Assembly (NCBI RefSeq): GCF_024158035.1
Contig: NZ_JAMZEK010000001.1
Location: 1,468,001-1,532,000 of the forward strand
Reading direction: 5' to 3'
Source of the DNA: Dyella lutea
Lineage (GTDB): Bacteria; Pseudomonadota; Gammaproteobacteria; Xanthomonadales; Rhodanobacteraceae
DNA length: 64,000 nt
Shown: in pieces, positions 40,910-49,326 of the stretch
Position numbering within the stretch: the stretch's first letter is position 1
Layout: the number at the start of each line of letters is the position of its first letter
Made by a program: the position numbers and the translations under genes
The notes under the pieces: model-generated
What the model was told of the DNA's origin: nothing
Database searches by the model: none
What the model saw: only the letters and a program-made list of their open reading frames with translations

Positions 40910-41449
40910 ATGTCCCCGACGACGCCCAGCCGGTATGCGCCGGCCCTGCGCTGGCTGCACTGGACCATCTTCGCCTTCGTGCTGATCGCCTACCTGGCGA
41001 TCAATCTGCATGAGGTCTTCCCGCGCGGCAGCGCCCTGCGCAGCAATGTGCTGGCCGGACACTTCCTGGCTGGCATCGCGGTGCTGCTGCTGGTACTGCC
41101 GCGACTGGCGGTACGGTTCGCGCATGTCGATCCGCCGATCCTGCCGCCGCCGGATCGCTGGACCCGCCTGTTGAGCAAGGTGACCCACCTGGCGCTCTAC
41201 CTGTTCCTGATCGCCCAGCCGATCATGGGCATCGCGACGCTGCAGATCGGCGGCCATCCGATCACCTTCTTCGGCGTGACCGTGCTCCCGGCGCTGTTCG
41301 GGCCCGGCAACCGCGAGCTGGCCCACCAGTGGGAGGAGATCCACGGCACGGTCGGCACCATCTTCTATTACGTGATCGGGCTGCACATCCTCGGGGCGTT
41401 GTGGCATCACTTCGGCCGCAAGGACAACACCCTGCGGCGCATGCTCTGA
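40910..41449 (+). CDS. Cytochrome b561 (CybB-type)
   Basis: The 179-aa protein has four hydrophobic helices and the histidine pattern of CybB (LRWLHWTIF, LAGHFLAG, VTHLALYLFL, GLHILGALWHHF), enough for two b hemes. It likely acts as a superoxide:quinone or quinol:acceptor oxidoreductase in the inner membrane. A strong AAGGAG site precedes ATG 40910, 29 nt after pgm. It differs from the b561 at 819-1418 and has no obvious partner gene. Confidence 0.9.
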   Translation: MSPTTPSRYAPALRWLHWTIFAFVLIAYLAINLHEVFPRGSALRSNVLAGHFLAGIAVLLLVLPRLAVRFAHVDPPILPPPDRWTRLLSKVTHLALYLFLIAQPIMGIATLQIGGHPITFFGVTVLPALFGPGNRELAHQWEEIHGTVGTIFYYVIGLHILGALWHHFGRKDNTLRRML

Positions 41450-41474
41450 CCGATCGCCACCACAGGGGACATCC

Positions 41475-42170
41475 ATGCATCATCGACACCGCGAGCGCCA
41501 CGTCACCGAGCGCATGGGCTGGTTGCGCGCCGCCGTGCTCGGCGCCAACGACGGCATCGTGTCCACCGCCAGCCTGGTGATGGGTGTGGCGGCGGCACAC
41601 GCCAGCCAATCGGCGATCCTGGTCGCCGGCACCGCCGGCCTGGTGGCCGGGGCCATGTCGATGGCAGCCGGCGAATACGTGTCGGTGCATTCCCAGTCGG
41701 ACAGCGAGAAGGCCGATCTGGAGCGCGAGCGGCAGGAGCTGGCCACCGACGTGGAGGGCGAGCACAAGGAGCTGGCGGCGATCTACGTCGGCCGCGGGCT
41801 CGATCCGCAACTGGCCCGCCAGGTGGCCGAGCAGCTGATGGCCCAAGATGCGCTGGACGCGCACATGCGCGACGAGCTCGGCATCACCGAGGCGCTGAAG
41901 GCGCGACCGCTGCAGGCAGCCGTTGCCTCGGCGGTCAGCTTCGCCGCGGGTGCCGTGCTGCCGCTGCTGGTCGTGGCGCTGGCATCGCCGAAGGGGCTGC
42001 TGCCGTGGGTGTTCGGCACCTCCCTGGTGTTCCTGGCGCTGCTGGGTGCCGTTGCCGCCCGTACCGGCGGCGCCAGTGTGCGGACCGGCGCCACGCGCAT
42101 CACCTTCTGGGGCGCGCTGGCGATGGCGATCACCACCGGCGTGGGCATGCTGTTCGGCGTGGCGGGCTGA
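41475..42170 (+). CDS. VIT1/CCC1 family transporter
   Basis: The 231-aa membrane protein begins with a helix containing LGANDGIVSTASLVMGVA and a second with GAMSMAAGEYVSVHSQSD, both hallmarks of VIT1/CCC1 iron/manganese transporters. A charged, helical metal-binding loop (about 70-135) precedes three C-terminal helices. It would export Fe2+ or Mn2+ from the cytoplasm. GGGGAC lies before ATG 41475. Its stop abuts the stop of the convergent glucokinase. Confidence 0.92.
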   Translation: MHHRHRERHVTERMGWLRAAVLGANDGIVSTASLVMGVAAAHASQSAILVAGTAGLVAGAMSMAAGEYVSVHSQSDSEKADLERERQELATDVEGEHKELAAIYVGRGLDPQLARQVAEQLMAQDALDAHMRDELGITEALKARPLQAAVASAVSFAAGAVLPLLVVALASPKGLLPWVFGTSLVFLALLGAVAARTGGASVRTGATRITFWGALAMAITTGVGMLFGVAG

Positions 42171-42171
42171 T

Positions 42172-42903
42172 TCAGCCGCGGCGTTCGTCCCAGAGCCGGA
42201 TGCCGCCGGTCAGGCCGGCCTCGTTGGAGACGATCAGCACGTCCGGGGGCAGGTCGATGTCGAGCTTCTTCGCGTTGCCACCACCAAGGTAGAGCCGGTC
42301 GAACCGAAGCAGGGTGCGGAAGGCCTCGATGGTTTTTTCGACCCGGTGGTTCCATTTCTTGCCGCCGACCTTGTGGCGGGCAGCCTTGCCGACGTAGCGG
42401 TTCATCGTCCTCTTGCCGAACGCGGGGAATTGCGCGAACTCCAGGTGCGGCATCGGCTCGCCGTCGCTGAACAGCGCCGAGCCCAGGCCGGTACCCAGGG
42501 TGAGCACCAGCTCGAGCCCCTGGCCGGCGATCACCCCATAGCCCTGGACTTCGGCATCGTTGAGCAGGCGCGCGGGCCTGTCGCCCAGGCGCTGGCCAAG
42601 ACGCTCGGCCAGCGGAAAGTGCTTCCAGGCTTCGTTGCCGAAGTGCGGGGCGGTGAGCACGCGGTTGTTGCGCACCACGCCGGGAAAGCCGATCGAGATG
42701 CGGTCGAAGGACGGCAGCGGGAGCGCCAGCGCGACGAGCGCGTCGACCAGTTCGTCGGGCGATGGCGCGTCAGGCGTGTCGACGCGCACACGGCTGGAGA
42801 GCATCGTTCCGTCCGGACCGAGCACGGTGGCCTTGAGGCCGCTGCCACCGACGTCGATGGCCAGTGTGGCGGGGCCGCGGTGACGGGATCGCGCCGCGCT
42901 CAT
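42172..42903 (-). CDS. ppgK: Polyphosphate glucokinase-type ROK kinase
   Basis: The 243-aa protein has the ROK/actin-fold phosphate motif AIDVGGSGLKATVLG near the N-terminus and a second motif LTLGTGLGSALFSDG, matching the polyphosphate glucokinase branch in length and order. Such enzymes phosphorylate glucose with polyphosphate or ATP, so it could feed glucose from the alpha-glucan locus into glucose-6-P. The donor cannot be read from the sequence. It overlaps the upstream gnd gene by 4 nt, so the two are coupled. Confidence 0.8.
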   Translation of the reverse strand: MSAARSRHRGPATLAIDVGGSGLKATVLGPDGTMLSSRVRVDTPDAPSPDELVDALVALALPLPSFDRISIGFPGVVRNNRVLTAPHFGNEAWKHFPLAERLGQRLGDRPARLLNDAEVQGYGVIAGQGLELVLTLGTGLGSALFSDGEPMPHLEFAQFPAFGKRTMNRYVGKAARHKVGGKKWNHRVEKTIEAFRTLLRFDRLYLGGGNAKKLDIDLPPDVLIVSNEAGLTGGIRLWDERRG

Positions 42904-43805
42904 TCGGACTTCACCGCATGGCCGCCGAACTGGTTGCGCATCGCCGCCAGCAGCTTGTCGGAGAACGAATCGGTATCGCGCGAGCGCAGCCGCTCGATCA
43001 GGGCGAGCGAGATTACCGGCGCGGCCACGTTGAGATCGATGGCTTCGGCCACCGTCCAGCGGCCCTCGCCCGAGTCGGCGACGTAGGGCGCGATGCCGTC
43101 CATCGACGGGTTCTTCTTCAATGCGTCGGCGGTGAGGTCGAGCAGCCAGGAGCGCACCACCGAGCCTTCACGCCAGATCTCGGCGACCTGGTGCAGGTCC
43201 AGGTTGAACTCCTGCTTGTGCCGAAGTACCGAGAAGCCCTCCGCATAGGCCTGCATCAGTCCGTACTCGATGCCGTTGTGGACCATCTTGGTGAAGTGGC
43301 CCGAGCCCACTTCGCCGACGCGACCCCAACCCTTGTCCGGCGCGGGAGCCAGCGCCTCGAAGATAGGTCGCAGACGCTCGATCGCCCCGCTGTCGCCACC
43401 CACCATCATGCTGTAGCCCTCGGCCAGGCCCCAGACGCCGCCGCTGGTACCGCAGTCCACGTAGTGGATGCCGGCCCCCTGCAGCTCGGCTGCGCGCTGC
43501 AGGGTGTCCTTGTAGTGGGCATTGCCGCCATCGACGAGGACGTCGCCGCGGCCGAGCAGGGACTTCAGGGCAGCAACGGTCTTTCCGGTGATCTCTCCGG
43601 CGGGGACCATCATCCAGACGGCACGCGGCGAGGGCAGTTGCCCGACCAGCGCGTCGAGCGAGGCGACCGCTTCGCCGTCCCGGCCTGTCCAGGCCTCGCG
43701 CGCCTTCGGCGAGGGGTCGAATCCGACCACGTGGTGCCCGGCGCGCCGGAGCCGCTCGGCCATGTTGCCACCCATCCGGCCCAGCCCGATCATGCCGATG
43801 TCCAT
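42900..43805 (-). CDS. gnd: 6-phosphogluconate dehydrogenase, short (GntZ/YqeC-type)
   Basis: The 301-aa protein has the Rossmann motif IGLGRMGGNMAERL and the active-site stretch GHFTKMVHNGIEYG. At about 300 aa it is the short form, which typically prefers NAD+, rather than the 470-aa NADP form. It oxidises 6-phosphogluconate to ribulose-5-P and CO2. AGGAGG lies 6 nt before ATG 43805. It is followed, with overlap, by the glucokinase, and lies 6.5 kb from zwf. Confidence 0.93.
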   Translation of the reverse strand: MDIGMIGLGRMGGNMAERLRRAGHHVVGFDPSPKAREAWTGRDGEAVASLDALVGQLPSPRAVWMMVPAGEITGKTVAALKSLLGRGDVLVDGGNAHYKDTLQRAAELQGAGIHYVDCGTSGGVWGLAEGYSMMVGGDSGAIERLRPIFEALAPAPDKGWGRVGEVGSGHFTKMVHNGIEYGLMQAYAEGFSVLRHKQEFNLDLHQVAEIWREGSVVRSWLLDLTADALKKNPSMDGIAPYVADSGEGRWTVAEAIDLNVAAPVISLALIERLRSRDTDSFSDKLLAAMRNQFGGHAVKSE

Positions 43806-43883
43806 GCCTGCCTCCTTCGATGCCCGTGGACGATCCGCCGAGTTTGGCCCGGACGACCTGCAAGGCACGTGATGAAGCCGCAT

Positions 43884-46800
43884 TCAGTCGGTGGCTTCGT
43901 GCTCCTTTTCCGAGATCGGCGCATGGGTCTCGCCTGATCCATCGGCATCGTCTCCGCCTGCCTGCACCGTAGCCTTGCGCTCCTGCCGGCCCCAGCCGAC
44001 GGACGGGCCGCGCAGCGCGGTGGAGACCGAGCGCACCACCACGTAGTACATCAGCTGGCGATAGCCGAAGCGCTGCAGTGCCAGCCACCACAGCAGGCTC
44101 CAGCGTTCGCGCTTTTCCATCGCGAAGGCGAGCACGCCGGCGCCCAGGTCCACCGCCATGAACAGGCCGTAGAACATGGCCATGGTGACCAGGTTGCTGT
44201 AGTTGAACTGGCCGCGGTGCTGCAGGTAGTCGAGGAACGTAGCGATGATCTGCCACACCAGCAGCAGGTCGACCAGCGGCGACACCACCGAGAACACGAT
44301 CTGGAACAGCCACACCTGCGGCAGCGCGATCATGCCCAGCGCGCCGTAGCGCGGGCGGAAGGTGGCGTCGCGGTGTTTCCACAGGCACTGCAGGGTGCCG
44401 AACGCCCAACGGAAGCGCTGTCGCGCGAGTCCGCGCGCGGTGTCGGGGGCCTCGGTCCAGGCCACCGCCTCGGCGTCGAACAGGGTCCGGTAGCCGGCCT
44501 TCTGGATCGCGATGGTGAGGTCCTGGTCCTCGGCCAGCGTGTCGCCCGGGAAGCCGCCGAGCTGCTCCAGCGCCTCGCGGCGCCAGGCGCCGACGGCACC
44601 GGGCACCACGGTGATGGCGCCCAGCGCGGCGAGCGCACGACGCTCCAGGTTCTGCGCGGTGACGTACTCGAGCGCCTGCCAGGTGGTGATCAGGTTGATC
44701 CGGTTGCCGACCTTGGCGTTGCCGGCGACCGCGCCGATGGTGGGATCGGCGAACCAGCGCACCAGCCGGGCGATGGTATGTGGCTCGAACTGGGTGTCGG
44801 CGTCCAGCGCCACGACGATGCTGCCGCGCGAGGCGCGCAAGGCGGTGTTCACCGCGTTCGCCTTGCCGCCGTTGGGAATGCTGATGAGCTGCACGCGCGG
44901 CTCGTCGGCGAAATGCTCGCGGACGACCTGGGCGGTGGCGTCGGTGGAGCCGTCGTCGACCACGATCACTTCCAGCGCGTCGTAGCGGCTCTTGAGGATG
45001 CGGGCGATCGAACTGGCGATCACTTTCTCCTCGTTGAAGGCTGGAATCAGCACCGACACCAGCGGCGCCGGCTCGGGCAGCGCGGGTACCACGCGGTGTT
45101 TGTCGCGCCACCAGTTCAGCACGCCCAGTCCGCCCAGCAGGATGAGTCGCGCCAGGCCCAGCCAGATCGCCGCCTTGAACAGGAAGTTGAGCAGGTGGCC
45201 GAAGCCGCCCAGGGTCAGGAACACCGAGCGGTCGGCCCACTGCGACAGCGAGTCGATGGTCAGTGGCGGCATGCCCTCGTCGCGGGTCAGGCCGGCCAGT
45301 TCGGAGACGGTGACGAACTGATAGCCCTCGGCACGCAGTGTGTCGATGATCCGCGGCAGCGCCTCGACCGTGTTTTCACGGTCGCCACCGCCGTCATGCA
45401 GCAGTACCACGCGGCTTTGCCGGTCAGGCGACTGGTGATTCACCTGGTCGATCACGCGCTGCACGATCACGTCAGCCGGCGGGCGTTTCCAGTCGTCCGG
45501 GTCGATGTGCAGGCCCACCGCGATGTAGCCCATCTTCTGCGCCTGGGCGATCGGGTCCAGTTCGTCCGACGTGGTGGGCTCGGCATCGCCGAAGTAGGGC
45601 GCTCTGAACAGCCGCATGGACCGCCCGGTCAACGCCTCGAACAGCCGCTGGGTGGCGTTGAGCTCCAGTGCGGTGATGCCCGGAGACGTCTCGCCCAGGT
45701 TGGGGTGGGTGAAGGTGTGGTTGCCGACATCGTGGCCTTCGGCCACTTCGCGCTGGATCAGCCGTGGCGAGGCCTCGGCGTTCTCGCCGATGATGAAGAA
45801 CGTGGCCGGGACATGCTTTTCCCTGAGGATGTCCAGGATCTTCGGTGTCCAGTCCGGGTCGGGCCCGTCGTCGAAGGTCAGCGCGATCTTCTTCGGCTGC
45901 GTGCCGACGCGCTGGATCACGTAGGACTTGGGCAGGGCGGTGTACTGCTCGCCGTCGATCTCGCCGCTTTCCTTGTCGATGGTGAAGGTGCGCGCGCCCG
46001 CTTCGGGCTTGGAGGCGATCTGCAGGATTTCCCCCTGACCCTCGATGTCAATGTCCTGACCGGCGCCGATCTCGTGCAGCGAGTCGGGCACGGGCGAGTC
46101 GTACGGCCGACCCAGCAGCGGCCAGATCGACGGATCCTCCGAGCCCAGCCGCCACACCGCGTAGCCGTAGGGCTGGTAGCCGTCGGCGGCGTGGATCTGG
46201 TTGTATGCGGTCGCCGCGTCCAGGAACCACAGCTGGTGGACCGTGCCGTTGTCCTCGCTGTAGGAGAAGTGCGGATTCTGGGTGTCGTCGTCGAAGCTGA
46301 TATCGGCCTGCGCGTCGGCGGCGCGGTCCATGGCGTCCTGGAAGGTGACCGCCTCGGCGGTCTTGCCCTTGGCCCAGTCGTAGCCGTAGCTGCCGATGGC
46401 GATGATGGTCTGGTCCGGATCCAGTTCCTTCATGCGCTTGTCCAGCGTGCTCTCGAACCAGTCCTGTGCGGCGATGCTGCCTGGATCCTGGCCGGCCCAG
46501 TGCTGGTCGTAGGCCATCAGCAGTTCGAAGTCGACGATCTTGGCCAGCCCGGCGTAATCCCAGGCTTCGTCGTCGAAAGGTACCGACAACACGATGCCCC
46601 AGCCGCGTGGAGCGAAGGCGTCGGCCAGTTCGCCGAGGAACTGCTTGAGGTCCGGCTGGGCGCTGTCGGGCAGGTTCTCGAAATCGACCGTGACGCCCTG
46701 GAACTTGTTGGCATCGAGGAAGGCCACGATCTGCGCGATGCGCTGGTGGCGCAGGGTGGGGTTGGCCAGCAACTTCGCCAGGCCGGTGCCGTCCCACTCG

Positions 46801-47366
46801 CCGTTCACCGCGTTCTGCAACAGCGGCAGGATCGGCGTGGAGGGTTTGACGCGGCGAATGAGATCCAGCGCCTTGGCATCGATGTGCGTGTCGAGCGCCA
46901 TGTCCGGGCCACTCACGCTCATCCAGCCGGGAATTACCCAGTCCAGGGTGGGCAATGCCCGCTTCAGGGCGGGGTAGCTGCTGTCGTCCCAGTTCACGTA
47001 GAACCCGATCGCCAGGGCGCGGCCATCGGGTTTGTCCAGCGAGAGAGGCGGGGCGACATGGGGGATGCCGCGCAGACGCCCGGGGCGGGCGTGATGGTGC
47101 GCGGCCTTCTGTTTGGCGCGGACTTCGGCGGCGAGCTTCGCCGCCGGCCGGGCCAGCTCCGGGGCCGCCATCCTGACGCCGGCAAGTGCATGGAGCCCCT
47201 TGCCATGCTGGCCGAGCCGGATGCCGGTCATGCTGGGGGCGATGAACAGGCTGAGCACGAATGCGACGGCAAACAGGGTACTAATGACCGCCAGCGTCAG
47301 TCCCATGCGGGACAGCCGGCTGGCCCGGCGTCCGGTGGGATCGAAAAACACGGGTTTCTTGTGCAT
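43884..47366 (-). CDS. GH18-like / polysaccharide deacetylase / GT2 fusion protein
   Basis: This 1160-aa protein joins three enzyme modules. After one N-terminal membrane helix (about 22-45) comes a GH18-like barrel (about 110-420), whose motif GVTVDFENLPD keeps the final D-x-E of DxxDxDxE. Next is a NodB-type deacetylase (about 490-680) with TFDDGPDPD and the metal histidines of GNHTFTHPN. Then follow a helix and a GT2 glycosyltransferase (about 765-1000) with DDGSTDAT, DAD, LAEDQDLT and QRFRW, and finally four or so C-terminal helices. The set suggests synthesis, de-N-acetylation and trimming or export of an N-acetylhexosamine polymer. A GTG at 47393 is an alternative start; neither has a clear ribosome site. 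Confidence 0.85.
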   Translation of the reverse strand: MHKKPVFFDPTGRRASRLSRMGLTLAVISTLFAVAFVLSLFIAPSMTGIRLGQHGKGLHALAGVRMAAPELARPAAKLAAEVRAKQKAAHHHARPGRLRGIPHVAPPLSLDKPDGRALAIGFYVNWDDSSYPALKRALPTLDWVIPGWMSVSGPDMALDTHIDAKALDLIRRVKPSTPILPLLQNAVNGEWDGTGLAKLLANPTLRHQRIAQIVAFLDANKFQGVTVDFENLPDSAQPDLKQFLGELADAFAPRGWGIVLSVPFDDEAWDYAGLAKIVDFELLMAYDQHWAGQDPGSIAAQDWFESTLDKRMKELDPDQTIIAIGSYGYDWAKGKTAEAVTFQDAMDRAADAQADISFDDDTQNPHFSYSEDNGTVHQLWFLDAATAYNQIHAADGYQPYGYAVWRLGSEDPSIWPLLGRPYDSPVPDSLHEIGAGQDIDIEGQGEILQIASKPEAGARTFTIDKESGEIDGEQYTALPKSYVIQRVGTQPKKIALTFDDGPDPDWTPKILDILREKHVPATFFIIGENAEASPRLIQREVAEGHDVGNHTFTHPNLGETSPGITALELNATQRLFEALTGRSMRLFRAPYFGDAEPTTSDELDPIAQAQKMGYIAVGLHIDPDDWKRPPADVIVQRVIDQVNHQSPDRQSRVVLLHDGGGDRENTVEALPRIIDTLRAEGYQFVTVSELAGLTRDEGMPPLTIDSLSQWADRSVFLTLGGFGHLLNFLFKAAIWLGLARLILLGGLGVLNWWRDKHRVVPALPEPAPLVSVLIPAFNEEKVIASSIARILKSRYDALEVIVVDDGSTDATAQVVREHFADEPRVQLISIPNGGKANAVNTALRASRGSIVVALDADTQFEPHTIARLVRWFADPTIGAVAGNAKVGNRINLITTWQALEYVTAQNLERRALAALGAITVVPGAVGAWRREALEQLGGFPGDTLAEDQDLTIAIQKAGYRTLFDAEAVAWTEAPDTARGLARQRFRWAFGTLQCLWKHRDATFRPRYGALGMIALPQVWLFQIVFSVVSPLVDLLLVWQIIATFLDYLQHRGQFNYSNLVTMAMFYGLFMAVDLGAGVLAFAMEKRERWSLLWWLALQRFGYRQLMYYVVVRSVSTALRGPSVGWGRQERKATVQAGGDDADGSGETHAPISEKEHEATD

Positions 47367-47684
47367 GGGGGTGGTCAGGGCTCGGCGCAGCACTAATTGT
47401 GACGGCGTTCGGTGTATCTTTGCAGGACGTTGCTCAAGCTGGGGCGCACGTCGGCCGAAAGCGGTTCAGGTGCCGCGTGTGCGCACTGAAAGCTTCGGGT
47501 TCGGGCATTGCGTTCTGGACATGTGTCGGGCGCTGTTGATTTGGCAAGCTGCTTGCATGGCAGGAAGGAAGCGGGAAGAAGAGGTCCGGATGGGTTGGCT
47601 GGTCGCGCCACAGGCGCGGAGACCGCAGCTCGATCGGGTTACCGGAATACAGGGGATGTAGCCAGCACGGAGATGGGGGGAGCA
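47367..47684. other. 318-nt divergent intergenic region
   Basis: Separates the fusion gene from the plus-strand membrane protein gene. I see no gene, strong dyad or recognisable promoter element. Both 5' regions must lie here. Confidence 0.5.
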
Positions 47685-49268
47685 ATGCTGCGGTCCAGAT
47701 ACGGAAGTTTCCTTGCAAGGCAGCTGCTTGCAGCAGGGCTGTACAGCGCCGGAATGCTGGCGCTCCGGCAGGTTTCATTCTCCCACTGGGAGGTGTTCGC
47801 AGGCTTTCGCCTCTGCGCCCTGCTGCTGGTGGGCTACCGTTATTGGCCGGCCCTGCTCGGGGGCGAGACCCTGACGCTGGTGGCGCTGGCTGCCCTTTCG
47901 GTGGACCGCTTCGGGGTGGCTTGGGCATGCCTATACATGATTCCCCCGATCGGCCTGGCCATGCCGGTCGTAGCGTTTTGCAAGGAGCGGCTCGCGCTTC
48001 TCGATGCAAAGGGGCGGATCAATATTCCGCTGCTGGTGCTCTGTGCATTCGTGTGCGCGGCCCTCTGGGCGTCCATGAACGTGTTGTCCCTCTCGGCGAT
48101 GCGGCTTCCGGCCGACTACGCCTGGCAGGGGATGCCGGTCTACGCGGCGCGGTGGTTCGTGGGCAACTTCACGGCCGTGCTCGCTTCGGTCCCGCTGATC
48201 TTCTGCCTGCGCGAGATGGCCATCAACGGCGAGTTGCACTGGCAACGACTGATCCACAACCGGCTGGTGATCGAATCGGTCAGCGTGATGATCCCTGCGC
48301 TGACGATGCTTGCCTGGGTCGGGGCTGCGAGCAATGAGGAGGGGGCCAGGCAGGCCGCCCGCATGATGATGTTCCTGCCGGTCGTGCTGCTGGCATTGCG
48401 CCATGGCTGGAAGGGAGCCGCCGTCGGTGGCTCGGCTGCCAGCGTTGCGGTGGTAGCCACCATGCCGGCGCTTTATGACACGGGGACCCTCGAGGCGCAG
48501 ATTTTCATCGCCTTTGCGATCACCACCCTGCTGCTGCTCGGTGGGAGGATCGCCGTGTTGTCCGAGCAGGAGGCGCGCAAGCAGCAGGACGCCCGCATGG
48601 CGCTTGCCCTGGCGCAGCGGAACCTGTGGCTGGGCGAGATGCAGCTCCGGCAGACTTCGAGCGCGCTGGAAGGGCTGCGGGAGAATTTCCGCAGCAGCTA
48701 CTCGGAGCTGCTCGACCGGGTCCGCCATACGATTCCGGCACCGGACGAGCGTGAGTACCGGCTTCGCGCAGCCGAAACCCAGCAGCAGATCTACCGGCTG
48801 GCGGACAGCCTTTACCCGGTGCTCTGGCGCGAAGGTGGCCTGGCCGCGGAGTTGCGGCAGGGCACGGTCGCTCGCGCACTCAACGATGCCGGCGTGCGTT
48901 ACTGGTGCACGTTCCGCAACGAGCGGGGGCTGGACCTTGGACGCGAGGCGCAGGTCGTGCTCTATCGCTCGATCTGCGACCTGGTCGTCCATTTGTGCCA
49001 GGACCATCGGGTGTCCGGCCTGAGCATGCAGGTGCGCATCGGTGCGTCCGACGAGGCCGGTTGCGGGGTCGTGGTGCGTATCCGCGGGATCCGGCAGCTG
49101 GCGTCGGTGTTGAGCAGCGAACGTCTGCGCGGTCTTTCGATGGGCCTGTCGGCCAGCGGCATGGGACCGGATGCCGTGAGGGACCGGATTTTCCTGTTCG
49201 GTGGCGTGTTGCGCGAGCGTGTGACAGACGATGCGGTGCTGATAAGCCTGCTGCTCACGAAAGTCTGA
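47685..49268 (+). CDS. MASE1-like membrane protein with degenerate sensor C-terminus
   Basis: The 527-aa protein has about eight to ten hydrophobic helices in residues 10-300, beginning FLARQLLAAGLYSAGMLALR, with the general look of a MASE1 sensor domain. A coiled-coil-like stretch follows (about 305-400, EQEARKQQDARMALALAQRN). The C-terminal part (about 400-527) contains ETQQQIYRLADSLYPVLW and VLYRSICDLVVHLCQ, reminiscent of the dimerisation/ATPase layout of a histidine kinase. I cannot find clear G1/G2 ATP-binding boxes. It may be a receptor without kinase activity. ATG 47685 is chosen; ATG 47673 is in frame. No response regulator is next to it. Confidence 0.65.
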   Translation: MLRSRYGSFLARQLLAAGLYSAGMLALRQVSFSHWEVFAGFRLCALLLVGYRYWPALLGGETLTLVALAALSVDRFGVAWACLYMIPPIGLAMPVVAFCKERLALLDAKGRINIPLLVLCAFVCAALWASMNVLSLSAMRLPADYAWQGMPVYAARWFVGNFTAVLASVPLIFCLREMAINGELHWQRLIHNRLVIESVSVMIPALTMLAWVGAASNEEGARQAARMMMFLPVVLLALRHGWKGAAVGGSAASVAVVATMPALYDTGTLEAQIFIAFAITTLLLLGGRIAVLSEQEARKQQDARMALALAQRNLWLGEMQLRQTSSALEGLRENFRSSYSELLDRVRHTIPAPDEREYRLRAAETQQQIYRLADSLYPVLWREGGLAAELRQGTVARALNDAGVRYWCTFRNERGLDLGREAQVVLYRSICDLVVHLCQDHRVSGLSMQVRIGASDEAGCGVVVRIRGIRQLASVLSSERLRGLSMGLSASGMGPDAVRDRIFLFGGVLRERVTDDAVLISLLLTKV

Positions 49269-49278
49269 GCCCGGAAGC

Positions 49279-49310
49279 TGTGGAACGGGCGCCGCGGCGC
49301 CCGTTCCACA
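49279..49310. terminator. Perfect 32-nt palindrome, bidirectional terminator candidate
   Basis: A 16-bp perfect inverted repeat starting TGTGGAACGGGCGCCG, with no loop bases, sits 10 nt after the stop of the membrane protein gene and 17 nt before the stop of the convergent repeat-protein gene. It would form a strong hairpin in either transcript. There is no T-run, so termination would be unconventional or the hairpin protective. Confidence 0.6.
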
Positions 49311-49326
49311 TCAGGTCAAACCCCGG

